This document shows, piece after piece, positions 45,666 through 55,154 of a stretch of DNA of 64,000 bases; within the stretch, counting starts at the first letter, position 1, and each line of letters opens with the position of its first letter. The position numbers and the translations under genes were made by a program. The DNA comes from Naasia aerilata (lineage in GTDB: Bacteria > Actinomycetota > Actinomycetes > Actinomycetales > Microbacteriaceae): the NCBI RefSeq assembly GCF_030296595.1, contig NZ_AP027731.1:2356001-2420000 (forward strand). Direction: 5' to 3'. The notes under the pieces were generated by a model, which searched no databases, was not told where the DNA came from, and worked only from the letters and a program-made list of their open reading frames with translations.

Positions 45666-46335
45666 GTGACGACCCCGAGGTCATCCGCCGCAACATCGAG
45701 GCGACCCGCACCGAGCTGAGCTCCGACGTCGACGCCCTCGCCGACAAGGTGACGCCGTCCAAGATCGTCGACCGCCAGGCCGACAAGGTCAAGGACGCCG
45801 TCGGCGGCGTCAAGGACCGCATCTTCGGCAGCGCGTCGAACGCCAAGAACAGGGTCATGGGCACCGCCCACGACGCCAAGCACAGCGCCGGCAGCGGTCT
45901 CCACGACGCCACGTCCGGGGCGAAGGACGCGCTCGGCAACGCCGCGTCCGCCGTCGGGAACGCGCCCCGCGCCGCTGCGGACGCCGCTCAGGGCAACCCC
46001 TGGCCGTCGGCCTCATCGCGTTCGGCGTCGGCTGGCTGGCCGCCTCCCTGATCCCTGCGAGCAGCAAGGAGAAGGAGCTCGCCTCCCAGGCGAAGGACGC
46101 GGCTCAGCCGCTCGTCGGCAAGGTCCAGGACGCCGCCAAGGAGGTGGCCGGCAACCTCAAGGAGCCGGCCCAGGAGGCCGTCAACGCCGTGAAGGACACC
46201 GCAACGCAGGCGGCCGACTCGGTGAAGTCCACCGCGACGGACGCCGCGAGCAACGTCAAGTCCGAGGCTCAGACCGCTGGGCAGGACGTCAAGGAGAACG
46301 CCGTCAGCGCGAAGGACACCGTCCAGAACGCATAG
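45662..46335 (+). CDS. DUF3618 protein (one missing base)
   Basis: 224 residues: the DUF3618 opening (D-P-E-V-I-R-R-N-I-E-A-T-R-T-E-L-S-S-D-V-D-A-L) is followed by Ala/Lys/Asp-rich amphipathic helices, one membrane helix (L-A-V-G-L-I-A-F-G-V-G-W-L-A-A-S-L), and another helical region (V-K-D-T-A-T-Q-A-A-D-S-V-K-S-T). The helix is revealed only when one C is added to the run at 45997-46000. LEA-like repeats suggest a surface-coating role; this is inference. Confidence 0.85.
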
Positions 46336-46345
46336 CGAGGTTCCA

Positions 46346-46383
46346 CACGAGGGGCCGCCGGCAGAAGCCTGCGGCCCCTCGTG
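46346..46383 (+). terminator. Terminator after the DUF3618 gene
   Basis: CACGAGGGGCCGC and its complement form a 13-bp stem around a 12-nt loop, then CTTTCCCC. Confidence 0.8.
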
Positions 46384-46436
46384 CTTTCCCCCGCACCAGT
46401 CACAGCACGAGGCACACACCCCAAGAGAGGCCGTCC

Positions 46437-47641
46437 ATGTCGGACAACATCGGCGCGAGCGAGCGCCTGCAGAACGCGCCGTCCCCGGAGGACCCGCGCA
46501 AGCCCGACTCCCCGAAGGAGCTCGGCAAGGTCGGGTGGAAGTACACCCTGCGCAAGACGCTGCGCGAGTTCACGTCCGATCAGTGCACCGACATCGCCGC
46601 CGCGCTCGTCTACTACTCGGTCCTGTCGCTCTTCCCCGCGCTCATCGCCCTGATCTCCTCCTCGGCGTCTTCGGCCAGGGGCAGAAGTCGGTGGACACGA
46701 TCCTCGAGATCCTCGGCAGCGTGGCGCCCGCCGACGCGCTGGACACCCTCCGTGGGCCGATCGAGGGGTTCGTCAACTCGCCCGCCTCCGGCTTCGCGCT
46801 GGTCTCCGGCATCGTGCTCGCGATCTGGTCGGCGTCCGGGTACGTCGGCGCGTTCACCCGGGCGATGAACCGCATCTACGAGATCGACGAGGGCCGCACC
46901 TTCCTGAAGCTCAAGCCGATGCAACTGCTCGTCACGGTGATCGGGATCGTGATGATCCTGCTCGTCGTGCTCATGCTCGTGATCTCCGGACCGGTGACCG
47001 AGGCCATCGGCAACGCGATCGGCCTCGGCAGCACGGTGCAGACCGTCTGGGACATCGCCAAGTGGCCCGTGATCGCCGTCATCCTCGTGGTGATGGTCGC
47101 GATCCTCTACTACGCGACGCCCAACGTGAAGCAGCCGAAGTTCCGCTGGATGAGCATCGGTGCGCTCGTCGCCCTCCTCGTCCTGGTGGTCGCCTCCGTG
47201 CTCTTCGGCCTCTACGTGACCAACTTCTCCAACTACGCGAAGAACTACGGCGCCCTGGCCGGCGTGGTCATCTTCCTGCTCTGGCTCTGGATCGCGAACA
47301 TCGCGCTGCTCTTCGGCGCCGAGCTCGACGCCGAGATCGAGCGCGGCCGTCAGCTCCGCGGCGGCATCGCGGCGGAGGAGGACATCCAGCTCCCGCCGCG
47401 CGACGTCAAGAAGAGCGCGAAGAACGCCGACAAGGAGGAGAAGGACATCGCGGACGGCCGGGCCATCCGCGAGGAGGCCGCCCGCAACGGCGCCGGTGGC
47501 GACGACGACAAGGCCGACGGCAAGGGCGACGACGCGAAGTCGGACGGCAAGGGCCGCGATGACCGGTCGAGCGGCAAGGACGGCGACGACGGCGAGCGCA
47601 TCGGCCGCCACGAGGCCGCGGTCCGCGCCAGCAAGCGCTGA
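46437..47641 (+). CDS. YihY/BrkB-family membrane protein (one missing base)
   Basis: 401 residues with five to six helices. The family start (T-D-I-A-A-A-L-V-Y-Y-S-V-L-S-L-F-P-A-L-I-A-L-I-S) and R-A-M-N-R-I-Y-E-I-D-E-G-R are clear; the frame joins after adding one base at 46656-46661 (...L-I-S-L-L-G-V-F-G-Q-G). The last ~80 residues are an extremely charged, low-complexity Asp/Lys/Gly/Arg tail in the cytoplasm. Function of YihY proteins is not settled. Follows the terminator, so it has its own promoter. Confidence 0.87.
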
Positions 47642-47653
47642 CTCCTCTCCTCC

Positions 47654-47709
47654 AGTACGTTCCGGCCCGGGCAGTGCGCTCCGCCGTACTCCCTGGGCCG
47701 GAACGTACT
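47654..47709. terminator. Large dyad between the YihY and polymerase genes
   Basis: Perfect 15-bp arms (AGTACGTTCCGGCCC and complement) are separated by 26 nt. It is likely a terminator for the YihY gene, or a binding site. Confidence 0.6.
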
Positions 47710-47760
47710 TCCTCGCGTTGGCCGGGACTTCGCGTCAGGGGTGGCGGGCAGACTGGGCGC

Positions 47761-49410
47761 ATGCACGTCGTGATCGCGCCCGCGGATCGCGGGGTGATCG
47801 CGACCGAGGTCGACGATGCCGGCCTGCCCACCGCCGAGCCCACGGCGCTCCGCGACGCCGAGTACGCGCGGTACGTGGCGCAATCCGCTCCGACGACCCG
47901 CTGGGTCTGGGAGGACACCGCGGTGTCCTATCCGCCGCTGCTCCGCGCGGGCGTCCGGGTGGAGCGCTGTGCCGACCTCCGGCTGTGCCGCGCCATCCTG
48001 CGCCACTCCACCCTGTCGGCCGGCAGCCCGGTCGCCACCGGACCCCGCGACGCGCTCGACGGGGAGTCGCCCCTGCTCGGGCCGGCGTCGGCGCAGACGC
48101 TCTTCGACATCGGGGCCGAGGCGGAGCACATCGATCCCGTGCTCGAGCACCAGCGGCAGCTCGCGACCGTGGCAGCGGCTCCAGAGCCGGGGCGGCTTCG
48201 GCTCCTGCTCGCGGCCGAGTCGGCCGGAGCCCTGGCGGCGGCCGAGATGCGCTTCGCCGGCCTGCCCTGGAGCGCCGCCCGGCACGAGGCCCTGCTGGCC
48301 GACCTTCTCGGGCCGCGCGGTCCGGCCGGCGCCCGTCCGGCCCGCCTCGAGGAGCTGGCCCGCGAGATCCGCGCGGCGCTCGGTGCGCCCACGCTCAACC
48401 CCGACTCTCCGCAGGAGGTGCTCGCCGCACTGCGCGCAGCCGGCCTCGTCGTGAACACCACGCGGTCGGCGGACCTGCGGCGCATCGAGCACCCCGCCAT
48501 CCCGCCGCTGCTCGACTACAAGAAGCGCTCGCGCATCCTCAGCGCCAACGGCTGGAGCTGGCTCGACACGTGGGTCGTCGACGGCCGCTTCCGAGCCGAC
48601 TTCCTTCCCGGCGGGGTGCCGAGCGGGCGATGGGCCGCACGGGGCGGGGGAGCGCTGCAACTGCCCAAGCAGCTCCGCTCGGCCGTCGTGGCCGACCCCG
48701 GATGGAAGCTCGTGGTGGCGGATGCCGCACAGCTGGAGCCGCGCGTGCTGGCGGCGCTGTCCGGGGACCTGACGATGGCCGACGCGGGGCGCGGCCGCGA
48801 CCTGTACGAGGGCATCGTCGCGACCGGAGCGGTGCCGGACCGGAACTCGGCCAAGTACGCCATGCTCGGCGCCATCTACGGGGCGACCGCGGGGCAGGGT
48901 GGGCGGCTCCTGCCGCGGCTCGGCCAGGCGTTCCCGCGGGCGATGGGGCTCGTCGAGGCGGCGGCTCGTCAGGGCGAGCGCGGCGAGGCGGTCACCACGC
49001 GTCTCGGCCGGAGCACGGCCGCCGCCGGGGCGGGCTGGCGGGACGCCCAGTGGAGCGCATCCTCGCCCGACGCCTCCGCGGTCGACGAGCGCCGGGCACG
49101 AGCGCAGGCCCGCGAGCGCGGCCGCTTCACTCGCAACTTCGTCGTGCAGGGCACGGCCGCCGAGTGGGCCCTGTGCTGGCTCGCGGAGCTGCGGCGCCGG
49201 CTCGCCGCCCTGCCGGCCGACGGCGGGCGACCGGAGCTCGTGTACTTCCTCCACGACGAGGTGCTCGTGCACACTCCGGAGGTGCTCGCCGGTCCGGTGG
49301 CCCAGGCCGTGGAGGAGGCGGCGGGGGCGGCCGGGCGGCTGATGTTCGGCACCTTCCCCATCGACTTCCCCCTCGAGGTCGCCGTCGTCGACGACTACGG
49401 GCAGGCATAG
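47761..49410 (+). CDS. PolA-like DNA polymerase domain protein (bifunctional 3'-5' exonuclease/DNA polymerase annotation)
   Basis: 549 residues, no 5' nuclease. The N-terminal ~220 residues have no recognisable exonuclease catalytic acids. The polymerase part has motif A-like K-L-V-V-A-D-A-A-Q-L-E-P-R (Asp kept, the usual Tyr-Ser changed), motif B R-N-S-A-K-Y-A-M-L-G-A-I-Y-G and motif C F-L-H-D-E-V-L-V. The conserved actinobacterial paralogue of Pol I; its role in the cell is unproven. A CAGACT box lies 6 nt upstream of the ATG. Confidence 0.88.
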   Translation: MHVVIAPADRGVIATEVDDAGLPTAEPTALRDAEYARYVAQSAPTTRWVWEDTAVSYPPLLRAGVRVERCADLRLCRAILRHSTLSAGSPVATGPRDALDGESPLLGPASAQTLFDIGAEAEHIDPVLEHQRQLATVAAAPEPGRLRLLLAAESAGALAAAEMRFAGLPWSAARHEALLADLLGPRGPAGARPARLEELAREIRAALGAPTLNPDSPQEVLAALRAAGLVVNTTRSADLRRIEHPAIPPLLDYKKRSRILSANGWSWLDTWVVDGRFRADFLPGGVPSGRWAARGGGALQLPKQLRSAVVADPGWKLVVADAAQLEPRVLAALSGDLTMADAGRGRDLYEGIVATGAVPDRNSAKYAMLGAIYGATAGQGGRLLPRLGQAFPRAMGLVEAAARQGERGEAVTTRLGRSTAAAGAGWRDAQWSASSPDASAVDERRARAQARERGRFTRNFVVQGTAAEWALCWLAELRRRLAALPADGGRPELVYFLHDEVLVHTPEVLAGPVAQAVEEAAGAAGRLMFGTFPIDFPLEVAVVDDYGQA

Positions 49411-49431
49411 CCCCGTGTCTACGCTGGGGGA

Positions 49432-51367
49432 GTGACCGACTCCGCTGTGGCCCCCTACGGAACCTGGATCTCACCGATCACGGCGGCGGACGTCGCCGCA
49501 GGCTCGCATCCGGTCGGCGGCGCCCGTTACGTCGGCGACGAGATCTGGTGGATCGAGCTCCGCGGCGCGGAAGGCGGCCGGTACGGCATCTTCCGTTGGG
49601 GCGCGGGACCCGAGCCCGAGGCGGTGCTCCCCGCACCGTGGAACGCGCGAAGCCGGGTGCACGAGTACGGCGGCGGTGCGTGGACCGCGACGGCCGGCGG
49701 CACCCTCGTCTTCGTCGAGTTCAGCGACCAGCGCCTGTACCGGCTCGACGCGGGCGGGGAGCCGCAGCCGCTCACCCCCGCAGGAACCGAGGACCGCTAC
49801 GGCGAGCTGGGCCTGCACGGGGATCGCGTCGTCGCCGTCCGGGAGAGCGCCGAGGGTGGCGCCACCCGCCGCGACATCGTCCTCGTGCCCCTCGACGGCA
49901 GCGCGGCCGAGGCTCCGGATCGCATCGTGTCCGTCGTAGCCGGCAGCGACTTCGTGGCGTTCCCTCGCTTCTCGCCCGACGGCGCCCGTCTCGCCTGGGT
50001 CGCGTGGGATCACCCGCGCATGCCGTGGGACGGCACCGAGCTCCGCGTCGGCGATCTCCGGGACGACCGTGTCCCCTCCTGGCGGGCGCTCGCGGGCGGG
50101 CCGGAGGAGTCGGTGCTGCAGCCGGAATGGGACGGCCCGGACGCCCTCTACGCCATCACCGACCGCTCGGGGTGGTGGAACCTCTGCCGCGTCGGCCTCG
50201 ACGGCGGGGTGACGCCCCTGCTTCCGCAGGAGCGCGAGACGGGAGGCCCGCTCTGGAACCTGGGCCGCACGTGGTACTCGGTCCAGCCGGGGGACGCATC
50301 GCTCTCGTGTCGACGCTCGGCTCCGACCGCCTCGAGCTGCTCGAGCCGGACGGGTCCGCGCGCGTGCTCGACCTGCCGCTGACCACGATCGAGCTGGCCG
50401 ATGCGGCCGACGGCCGGCTCCTGCTCGACGGCGGGAGCGCGGCCCTGGTCGGCGGGCTGCGCGAGCTGGACCTCGAATCTGGGAGGCTCCGCGATCTCCG
50501 CCTCGACTACGACGCGCTTCCGGACGAGTCGCTCCTGCCGCTCGCGGAGGAGCGCACCTTCGCGCGTGAGCGCGACGTGCACGCGATCGTCTATCCGCCG
50601 CGCAACCCGTCGCAGACGGCGCCGCAAGGCGAGCTTCCGCCCTACGTCGCGTTCGTGCACGGCGGCCCCACCACGCGGACATCGGCGTCGGTGAACCTGG
50701 TGTTCGCCTACTACACGAGCCGGGGGATCGGGGTCGTCGACGTCAACTACGGCGGCTCGACCGGCTACGGCCGGCAGTACCGCGAGCGGCTGCGGGGGCA
50801 GTGGGGCATCGTCGACGTGGAGGACGTCGTGACCGCCGTCACCGGCCTGGCGGATGCCGGGCTCGCCGACCCGGCGCGCCTCGGCATCGAGGGCGGCTCC
50901 GCCGGCGGGTGGACGGTCCTCTCGGCGCTCACCCGGACCGACGTCTTCGCCTGCGGCGTCTCGCTCTACGGAGTCGCCGATCTCACCGCCCTCGCGGAGG
51001 ACACGCACGACTTCGAGGCGCGCTACACCGACGGCCTGGTCGGTCCGCTGCCCGAGGCCCAGGCCGTGTACGACGAGCGGTCTCCGCTCAACCACATCGA
51101 CGGGCTCGACTGCCCGGTGCTGCTGCTGCAGGGGCTGGACGACCCGGTCGTGCCGCCGGCCCAGTCGGAGCGGTTCCGGGACGGGCTCGTGGCGAAGGGC
51201 ATCCCGCACGCCTACATCGCGTTCCCGGGGAGTCCCACGGCTTCCGCAAGGTGGAGACGCGGATCCGGGCGCGTGAGGCGTCGCTGTCCTTCTACGGGCA
51301 GGTGTTCGGCTTCGAGCCGCCCGGGGTTCCGGTGCTCGAGCTGTGGCGTCCTGGGCAGGCCGAATAA
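49432..51367 (+). CDS. S9-family prolyl oligopeptidase (two missing bases)
   Basis: 645 residues: an N-terminal beta-propeller and C-terminal alpha/beta hydrolase. Catalytic Ser in I-E-G-G-S-A-G-G-W, Asp in L-L-Q-G-L-D-D-P-V-V and His in G-E-S-H-G-F. The frame breaks at 50289-50293 (reads P-G-G-R-I-A-L-V) and at 51227-51230; the second repair is needed for the catalytic His. Cytoplasmic by lack of signal. A TACGCT box lies 6 nt before the GTG. Confidence 0.92.
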
Positions 51368-51416
51368 TGCCGTGTCGAGCGGTGTTGCATCGAGGACTTC
51401 AGGGAAGGATGACCGG

Positions 51417-52259
51417 ATGACCGACACGAGCACAGTTCAGGCCCCCGCGACACCGGAGGAGCGGTGGAGCCGCTTCCGGAGCCGCCGCGCCGAAGCGGTG
51501 GTGCAGCCGCGCGGGTTCCTCGCGCTGGTCAACACCCAGTGGATCGATTCCGAGCAGCCCATCTGGGGTGTGCCGGGTGTCTGGGCGCCGCGTCCGGATG
51601 GGGAGCCCGGGCTGCAGCTCACCGCCGCAGCGGCGGACGGCATCACGGTTGACGGCTCCGTCGTGGACGGCACCGTCCTGCTCTCGCCGAAGAACTCCGA
51701 GACGCCGAGCGACATCGCGTTCGACGAGCACACGACCGGCACGATCATCACGGGCCACGACGGCGGCAACGCTCTGCGCGTGTGGGACTCGGAGTCGGAG
51801 CCGATCGCGAACTTCGGGAGCATCGACGCCTTCCCCTACGACCCGTCGTGGGTCGTCTCCGGCACCTTCACGCCGAACCCCGAGGGCACGACCGCCGGCT
51901 TCGCGCACATCAAGGACGAGGGCGAGGCGCGCGAGATGGTCATCCCGGGCTCCATCCGCTTCGAGCACGACGGAGTCGAGTACGACATCCTCGCGTTCAA
52001 GGAGGGCCGCGCCCTGCAGCTCGTGTTCGCCGATGCCACGAGCGGCGACAGCACCTACAGCGTCGGCCGGTTCCTCTTCACCGCGCCCAACCCGGACGGC
52101 TCGATCACCCTCGACTTCAACAACGCGCTGCTCCCGCCCTGCGCCTTCAGCTACAACTTCAACTGCCCGATGCCGCCGAAGCAGAACCGCTTCCCGTTCC
52201 CCGTCGAGGCGGGCGAGAAGAACGTGCTGGCGAAGGACGGCTCGCTCCTCAACCACTGA
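51417..52259 (+). CDS. DUF1684 protein
   Basis: 280 residues, with W-S-R-F-R-S-R-R at the start and the DUF1684 blocks (Y-S-V-G-R-F-L-F-T-A-P-N-P-D-G-S-I-T-L-D-F-N and P-P-C-A-F-S-Y-N-F-N-C-P-M-P-P). The two late Cys residues of the motif are conserved. Function unknown. Start ATG 51417, preceded by AGGGAAGG. Confidence 0.92.
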   Translation: MTDTSTVQAPATPEERWSRFRSRRAEAVVQPRGFLALVNTQWIDSEQPIWGVPGVWAPRPDGEPGLQLTAAAADGITVDGSVVDGTVLLSPKNSETPSDIAFDEHTTGTIITGHDGGNALRVWDSESEPIANFGSIDAFPYDPSWVVSGTFTPNPEGTTAGFAHIKDEGEAREMVIPGSIRFEHDGVEYDILAFKEGRALQLVFADATSGDSTYSVGRFLFTAPNPDGSITLDFNNALLPPCAFSYNFNCPMPPKQNRFPFPVEAGEKNVLAKDGSLLNH

Positions 52260-52305
52260 GGGGCGTGCGGCCGGTCTTCCGGCACGGAGGGCGGCGGACG
52301 TCCGG

Positions 52306-52857
52306 TCAGCCGGCGGTAGCCGCCGGCCGCCGTCCTCGACGGGGTCGCTCATCGGAGAACGGGCGCCGGAGCGTGCCGCTCGCGGCCGCGGCGCGCACGT
52401 CGTTGAGCCAGTCCTGTGCCGCCTCGGCCAGGCGGGCGGAGGCGCGCGCGGCGTAGGTGCCGGCGGGCGCGTCGGGCATCGGAGGCTCCGCGTGCGTGCT
52501 CCACTCGAGCAGGTGGGCGTCCACGACCGAGACGGCGTCCGCGGTCTCGAGGGAGCAGGCGATCAGCACGCGGTCGAGCATCTCGATCCAGTCGAGGTCG
52601 ATGGGTGCGTCGGCGCGCAGCCAGGCCGACGCCTCCTCCCGGCCGGCCAGCGTGAGCCGGTAGAGCGGCAGGCCGTCGTCCGTGGCGCCCGCGCGCTCGA
52701 TGCGTCCTTGAGTGCCGAGACGGTCGAGGGTCGCGTAGATCTGGCCGGCATTGACGCTGGCCCGATGCGCCGCGCGCAGGAGCAGCTCCGCATGCAGCTG
52801 CAGCCCGTAGGCCGGACCCAGCGTGAGGATCGCGAGGATGCCATTGCGCACCGACAT
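52306..52857 (-). CDS. PadR-family transcriptional regulator
   Basis: 183 residues: an N-terminal winged helix (I-L-A-I-L-T-L-G-P-A-Y-G-L-Q-L-H-A-E-L and N-A-G-Q-I-Y-A-T-L-D-R-L), then a helical dimerisation domain. It faces DUF3145 divergently across 211 bp, with a TATACGG-containing promoter region around 52880-52890. Target unknown; start ATG 52857. Confidence 0.87.
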   Translation of the reverse strand: MSVRNGILAILTLGPAYGLQLHAELLLRAAHRASVNAGQIYATLDRLGTQGRIERAGATDDGLPLYRLTLAGREEASAWLRADAPIDLDWIEMLDRVLIACSLETADAVSVVDAHLLEWSTHAEPPMPDAPAGTYAARASARLAEAAQDWLNDVRAAAASGTLRRPFSDERPRRGRRPAATAG

Positions 52858-53068
52858 GTGCTCCGCCTCCCCGAGGGAAAGGCTATACGGAGCAGAGGAA
52901 AAGGCCGGGAGCAAAGCCGTTCTTACATTGTTGTGATTCCGGCGTGTCGTCCTGCATAATTCAAGAGCCGACTGTGTCGGTGAGTTAATTTCATAGCGGT
53001 GCAATCGGAAGTTGAACCGTTCACCAGGTCGTTGGGGAAGACGCACCTAGCTGAACGGAGAAACAACC

Positions 53069-53572
53069 ATGGCTGCATCACCTGCCAGGGGTGTGCTCTA
53101 TGTGCACTCCTCGCCTCGCGCGCTGTGCCCCCATGTGGAGTGGGCGACCGGCCGCGCCCTCGGGCGCGCCGTCAACTTCCAGTGGATCGACCAGCCGGTG
53201 CTTCGCGGTGCCCAGCGCACCGACTACCACTGGGAGGGTCCTGAGGGGACCGGCGCGGCGATCGCCTCTGCCCTCCGAGGCTGGGAGCACCTCCGCTACG
53301 AGGTGACGGAGGAGGCCGGCTTCGGCACCGACGGCGCCCGCTGGATGCACACGCCGGACCTCGGCATCTTCTACGCGCAGACGGACACCGCGGGCAACAT
53401 GGTGATCCCGGAGGACCGCATCCGCTATGCCATGGAGTCGGCGGGAGTGAACGCGCTGGAGCTGCACAAGGAGCTGCGCCTGGCCCTCGGCAACGCCTGG
53501 GACGAAGAGCTGGAGCCCTTCCGTCTCGCCCAGGAGAAGAGCCCCGTCGTCTGGCTCCACCGGGCCGGCTGA
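53069..53572 (+). CDS. DUF3145 protein
   Basis: 167 residues, the full actinobacterial DUF3145: R-G-V-L-Y-V-H-S-S-P-R-A-L-C-P-H-V-E-W-A ... W-M-H-T-P-D-L-G-I-F-Y. Function unknown, but it is often found near the fab cluster as here. Ribosome site GGAGAAA before the ATG. Confidence 0.93.
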   Translation: MAASPARGVLYVHSSPRALCPHVEWATGRALGRAVNFQWIDQPVLRGAQRTDYHWEGPEGTGAAIASALRGWEHLRYEVTEEAGFGTDGARWMHTPDLGIFYAQTDTAGNMVIPEDRIRYAMESAGVNALELHKELRLALGNAWDEELEPFRLAQEKSPVVWLHRAG

Positions 53573-53701
53573 CTTCTCTCCGACACGCCGCCCGGAAGGT
53601 CATTCGCCTCCGGAACGTGCCCGTAGGGTTGGACTCGTTGCATCGCGCTCCAACCCGTTCGGGTCGTTGGGTAGCGGCCCTCGAACTTAGCGAAAGCGAC
53701 A

Positions 53702-53742
53702 GAAGAGCCCCTGATCGGCTGGGTACCAGTCAGGGGCTCTTC
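53702..53742 (+). terminator. Terminator after DUF3145
   Basis: GAAGAGCCCCTGA and its complement form a 13-bp stem with a 15-nt loop, followed by ACCCTTTAA. The remaining 53573-53825 holds no gene. Confidence 0.8.
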
Positions 53743-53825
53743 ACCCTTTAACCCCTGCCGCCGAGGTGGCGGTTGGTGCTCTCATTCGGGGGTTTTGCGA
53801 GCATCCAGTGCCATCTCGGCCGACC

Positions 53826-54665
53826 TCAGGACGCGCCGCGCGGAGCGTCCGGATCGTCCGGTGCCTGCGCCCGGCGCTCCTCGATCAGCGGCTTCGTGCG
53901 GACGAGCCGGAGCGCCGTGACGAGGCCCACCCCGCCGACGAGGTTGAACAGGACGGTGGGCCCGAACCAGCGGAGCCAGTCGAGGTAGCTGACATCCGCG
54001 CCCGCGTGGATGCCGCCGAAGATGAGCAGCGAGTCGAGCACCGAATGGTGCAGCGACAGTCCCGCGAGCAGGAACCCTCCCGCCAGTGCGGCGAGGATCT
54101 TGCCGACGTCGGAGTCGGCGCCCTGCTGCATCCGGGTCATCAGAGTGATGGTGCTGCCGGCCAGGATCGCGAGGACCGCGGTCTGCAGGGTGAGACCCGG
54201 ATCGACGAAGCTGTGTGCCGTCGTGTCGTACTCGGGCTTCCACTGCGGGAACGCCTGCACGAGGAGCCACATGAAGATCCAGCCGCCGACGAGGTTGGCG
54301 AGCAGGGTCCCGCCCCACAGTTTCGCGAGCTGCAGCAGACTCGCCTCCTTTGCGGCGACGGCTGCCACCGGCACCAGGAAGTTCTCGGTGAAGAGCTCGC
54401 TGTGTGCCAGCAGCAGGGCCATGAAGCCGATGCCGAACGCGAGTCCGGCGAGGAGGTGGCTGCCCGTCTCGTGCAGCACGGCGAGGTAGCCCAGAACGCC
54501 GAGGCCCACCTCGAGTCCACCGAACAGGCCCGTGATGAGCATCGAGGCCGTGCTGCGGTGCAGCCGCTGCGCGCCCTCATCGACGATCGCGTCGAAGGAC
54601 TCCTCGAGCTGCCCTTCGACCGGGGCGTCGCCCTCGCCGAGCTCCCTGCGCCGTTCGTCGCTCAT
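53826..54665 (-). CDS. Formate/nitrite transporter (FNT) family protein
   Basis: 279 residues with six membrane helices. FNT features include L-A-H-S-E-L-F-T-E-N-F-L-V-P-V and the later T-A-H-S-F-V-D and L-S-L-H-H-S-V-L-D-S-L-L-I-F. The substrate is unassigned (formate, nitrite or another small anion). Start ATG 54665; an N-terminal 46-residue charged cytoplasmic extension precedes the first helix. Confidence 0.88.
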   Translation of the reverse strand: MSDERRRELGEGDAPVEGQLEESFDAIVDEGAQRLHRSTASMLITGLFGGLEVGLGVLGYLAVLHETGSHLLAGLAFGIGFMALLLAHSELFTENFLVPVAAVAAKEASLLQLAKLWGGTLLANLVGGWIFMWLLVQAFPQWKPEYDTTAHSFVDPGLTLQTAVLAILAGSTITLMTRMQQGADSDVGKILAALAGGFLLAGLSLHHSVLDSLLIFGGIHAGADVSYLDWLRWFGPTVLFNLVGGVGLVTALRLVRTKPLIEERRAQAPDDPDAPRGAS

Positions 54666-54812
54666 CCGCCGCCTCCGGCTCCAGCCAACCAGCGGGCGCG
54701 CGCCGGCGTCAGGGGTTGCCGCGCGGGCGATTCCGGCTCGCCTGTCGATCCGGACGCGCGGTGCGCGTCGTACAGGTAGCGGCGCGAAATCCGGGCCGGA
54801 GAGGATATGGAC

Positions 54813-55154
54813 ATGGCGAACTACCTGATGCTCATCTACCGCGACGAGGCGGCCGCGGAGTCGATGACGGGCGAGGAGGTGAGCGCCCCGTACCGGGAGT
54901 TCATGGAGCGCCGCGGCGACCACCTCCGTGGAGGCGCCGCCCTGGAGCCGGCGGGCACGGCGACGTCGGTCCGCAAGCGGGAGGGCGGCGACTACGCCGT
55001 CACGGACGGCGTCTTCGTCGAGTCGAAGGAGGCGCTCGGCGGGTACTACGTCGTCGAGGCGGAGGACCTGGACGAGGCGCTCGAGATCGCGAAGGACATC
55101 CCGGCGCCCTTCGGCGGCGTCGAGGTGCGGCCGATCCGGGTGCTCAGCCGGTGA
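54813..55154 (+). CDS. YCII-domain (DGPF) protein
   Basis: 113 residues, with M-A-N-Y-L-M-L-I-Y-R-D-E-A-A-A and a C-terminal G-G-V-E-V-R-P-I. YCII proteins are usual companions of ECF42 sigma factors, one of which follows at a 4-nt overlap. The ribosome site GGAGAGG (54798-54804) fits ATG 54813, not 54807. Confidence 0.9.
   Translation: MANYLMLIYRDEAAAESMTGEEVSAPYREFMERRGDHLRGGAALEPAGTATSVRKREGGDYAVTDGVFVESKEALGGYYVVEAEDLDEALEIAKDIPAPFGGVEVRPIRVLSR

Noticed and set aside
47496..52259. A 1,587-codon open frame across the polymerase, S9 and DUF1684 genes
   Set aside because: It is Arg/Gly/Ala/Pro-rich, without family motifs, and overlaps three real genes in other frames; it joins them only at a frame break.
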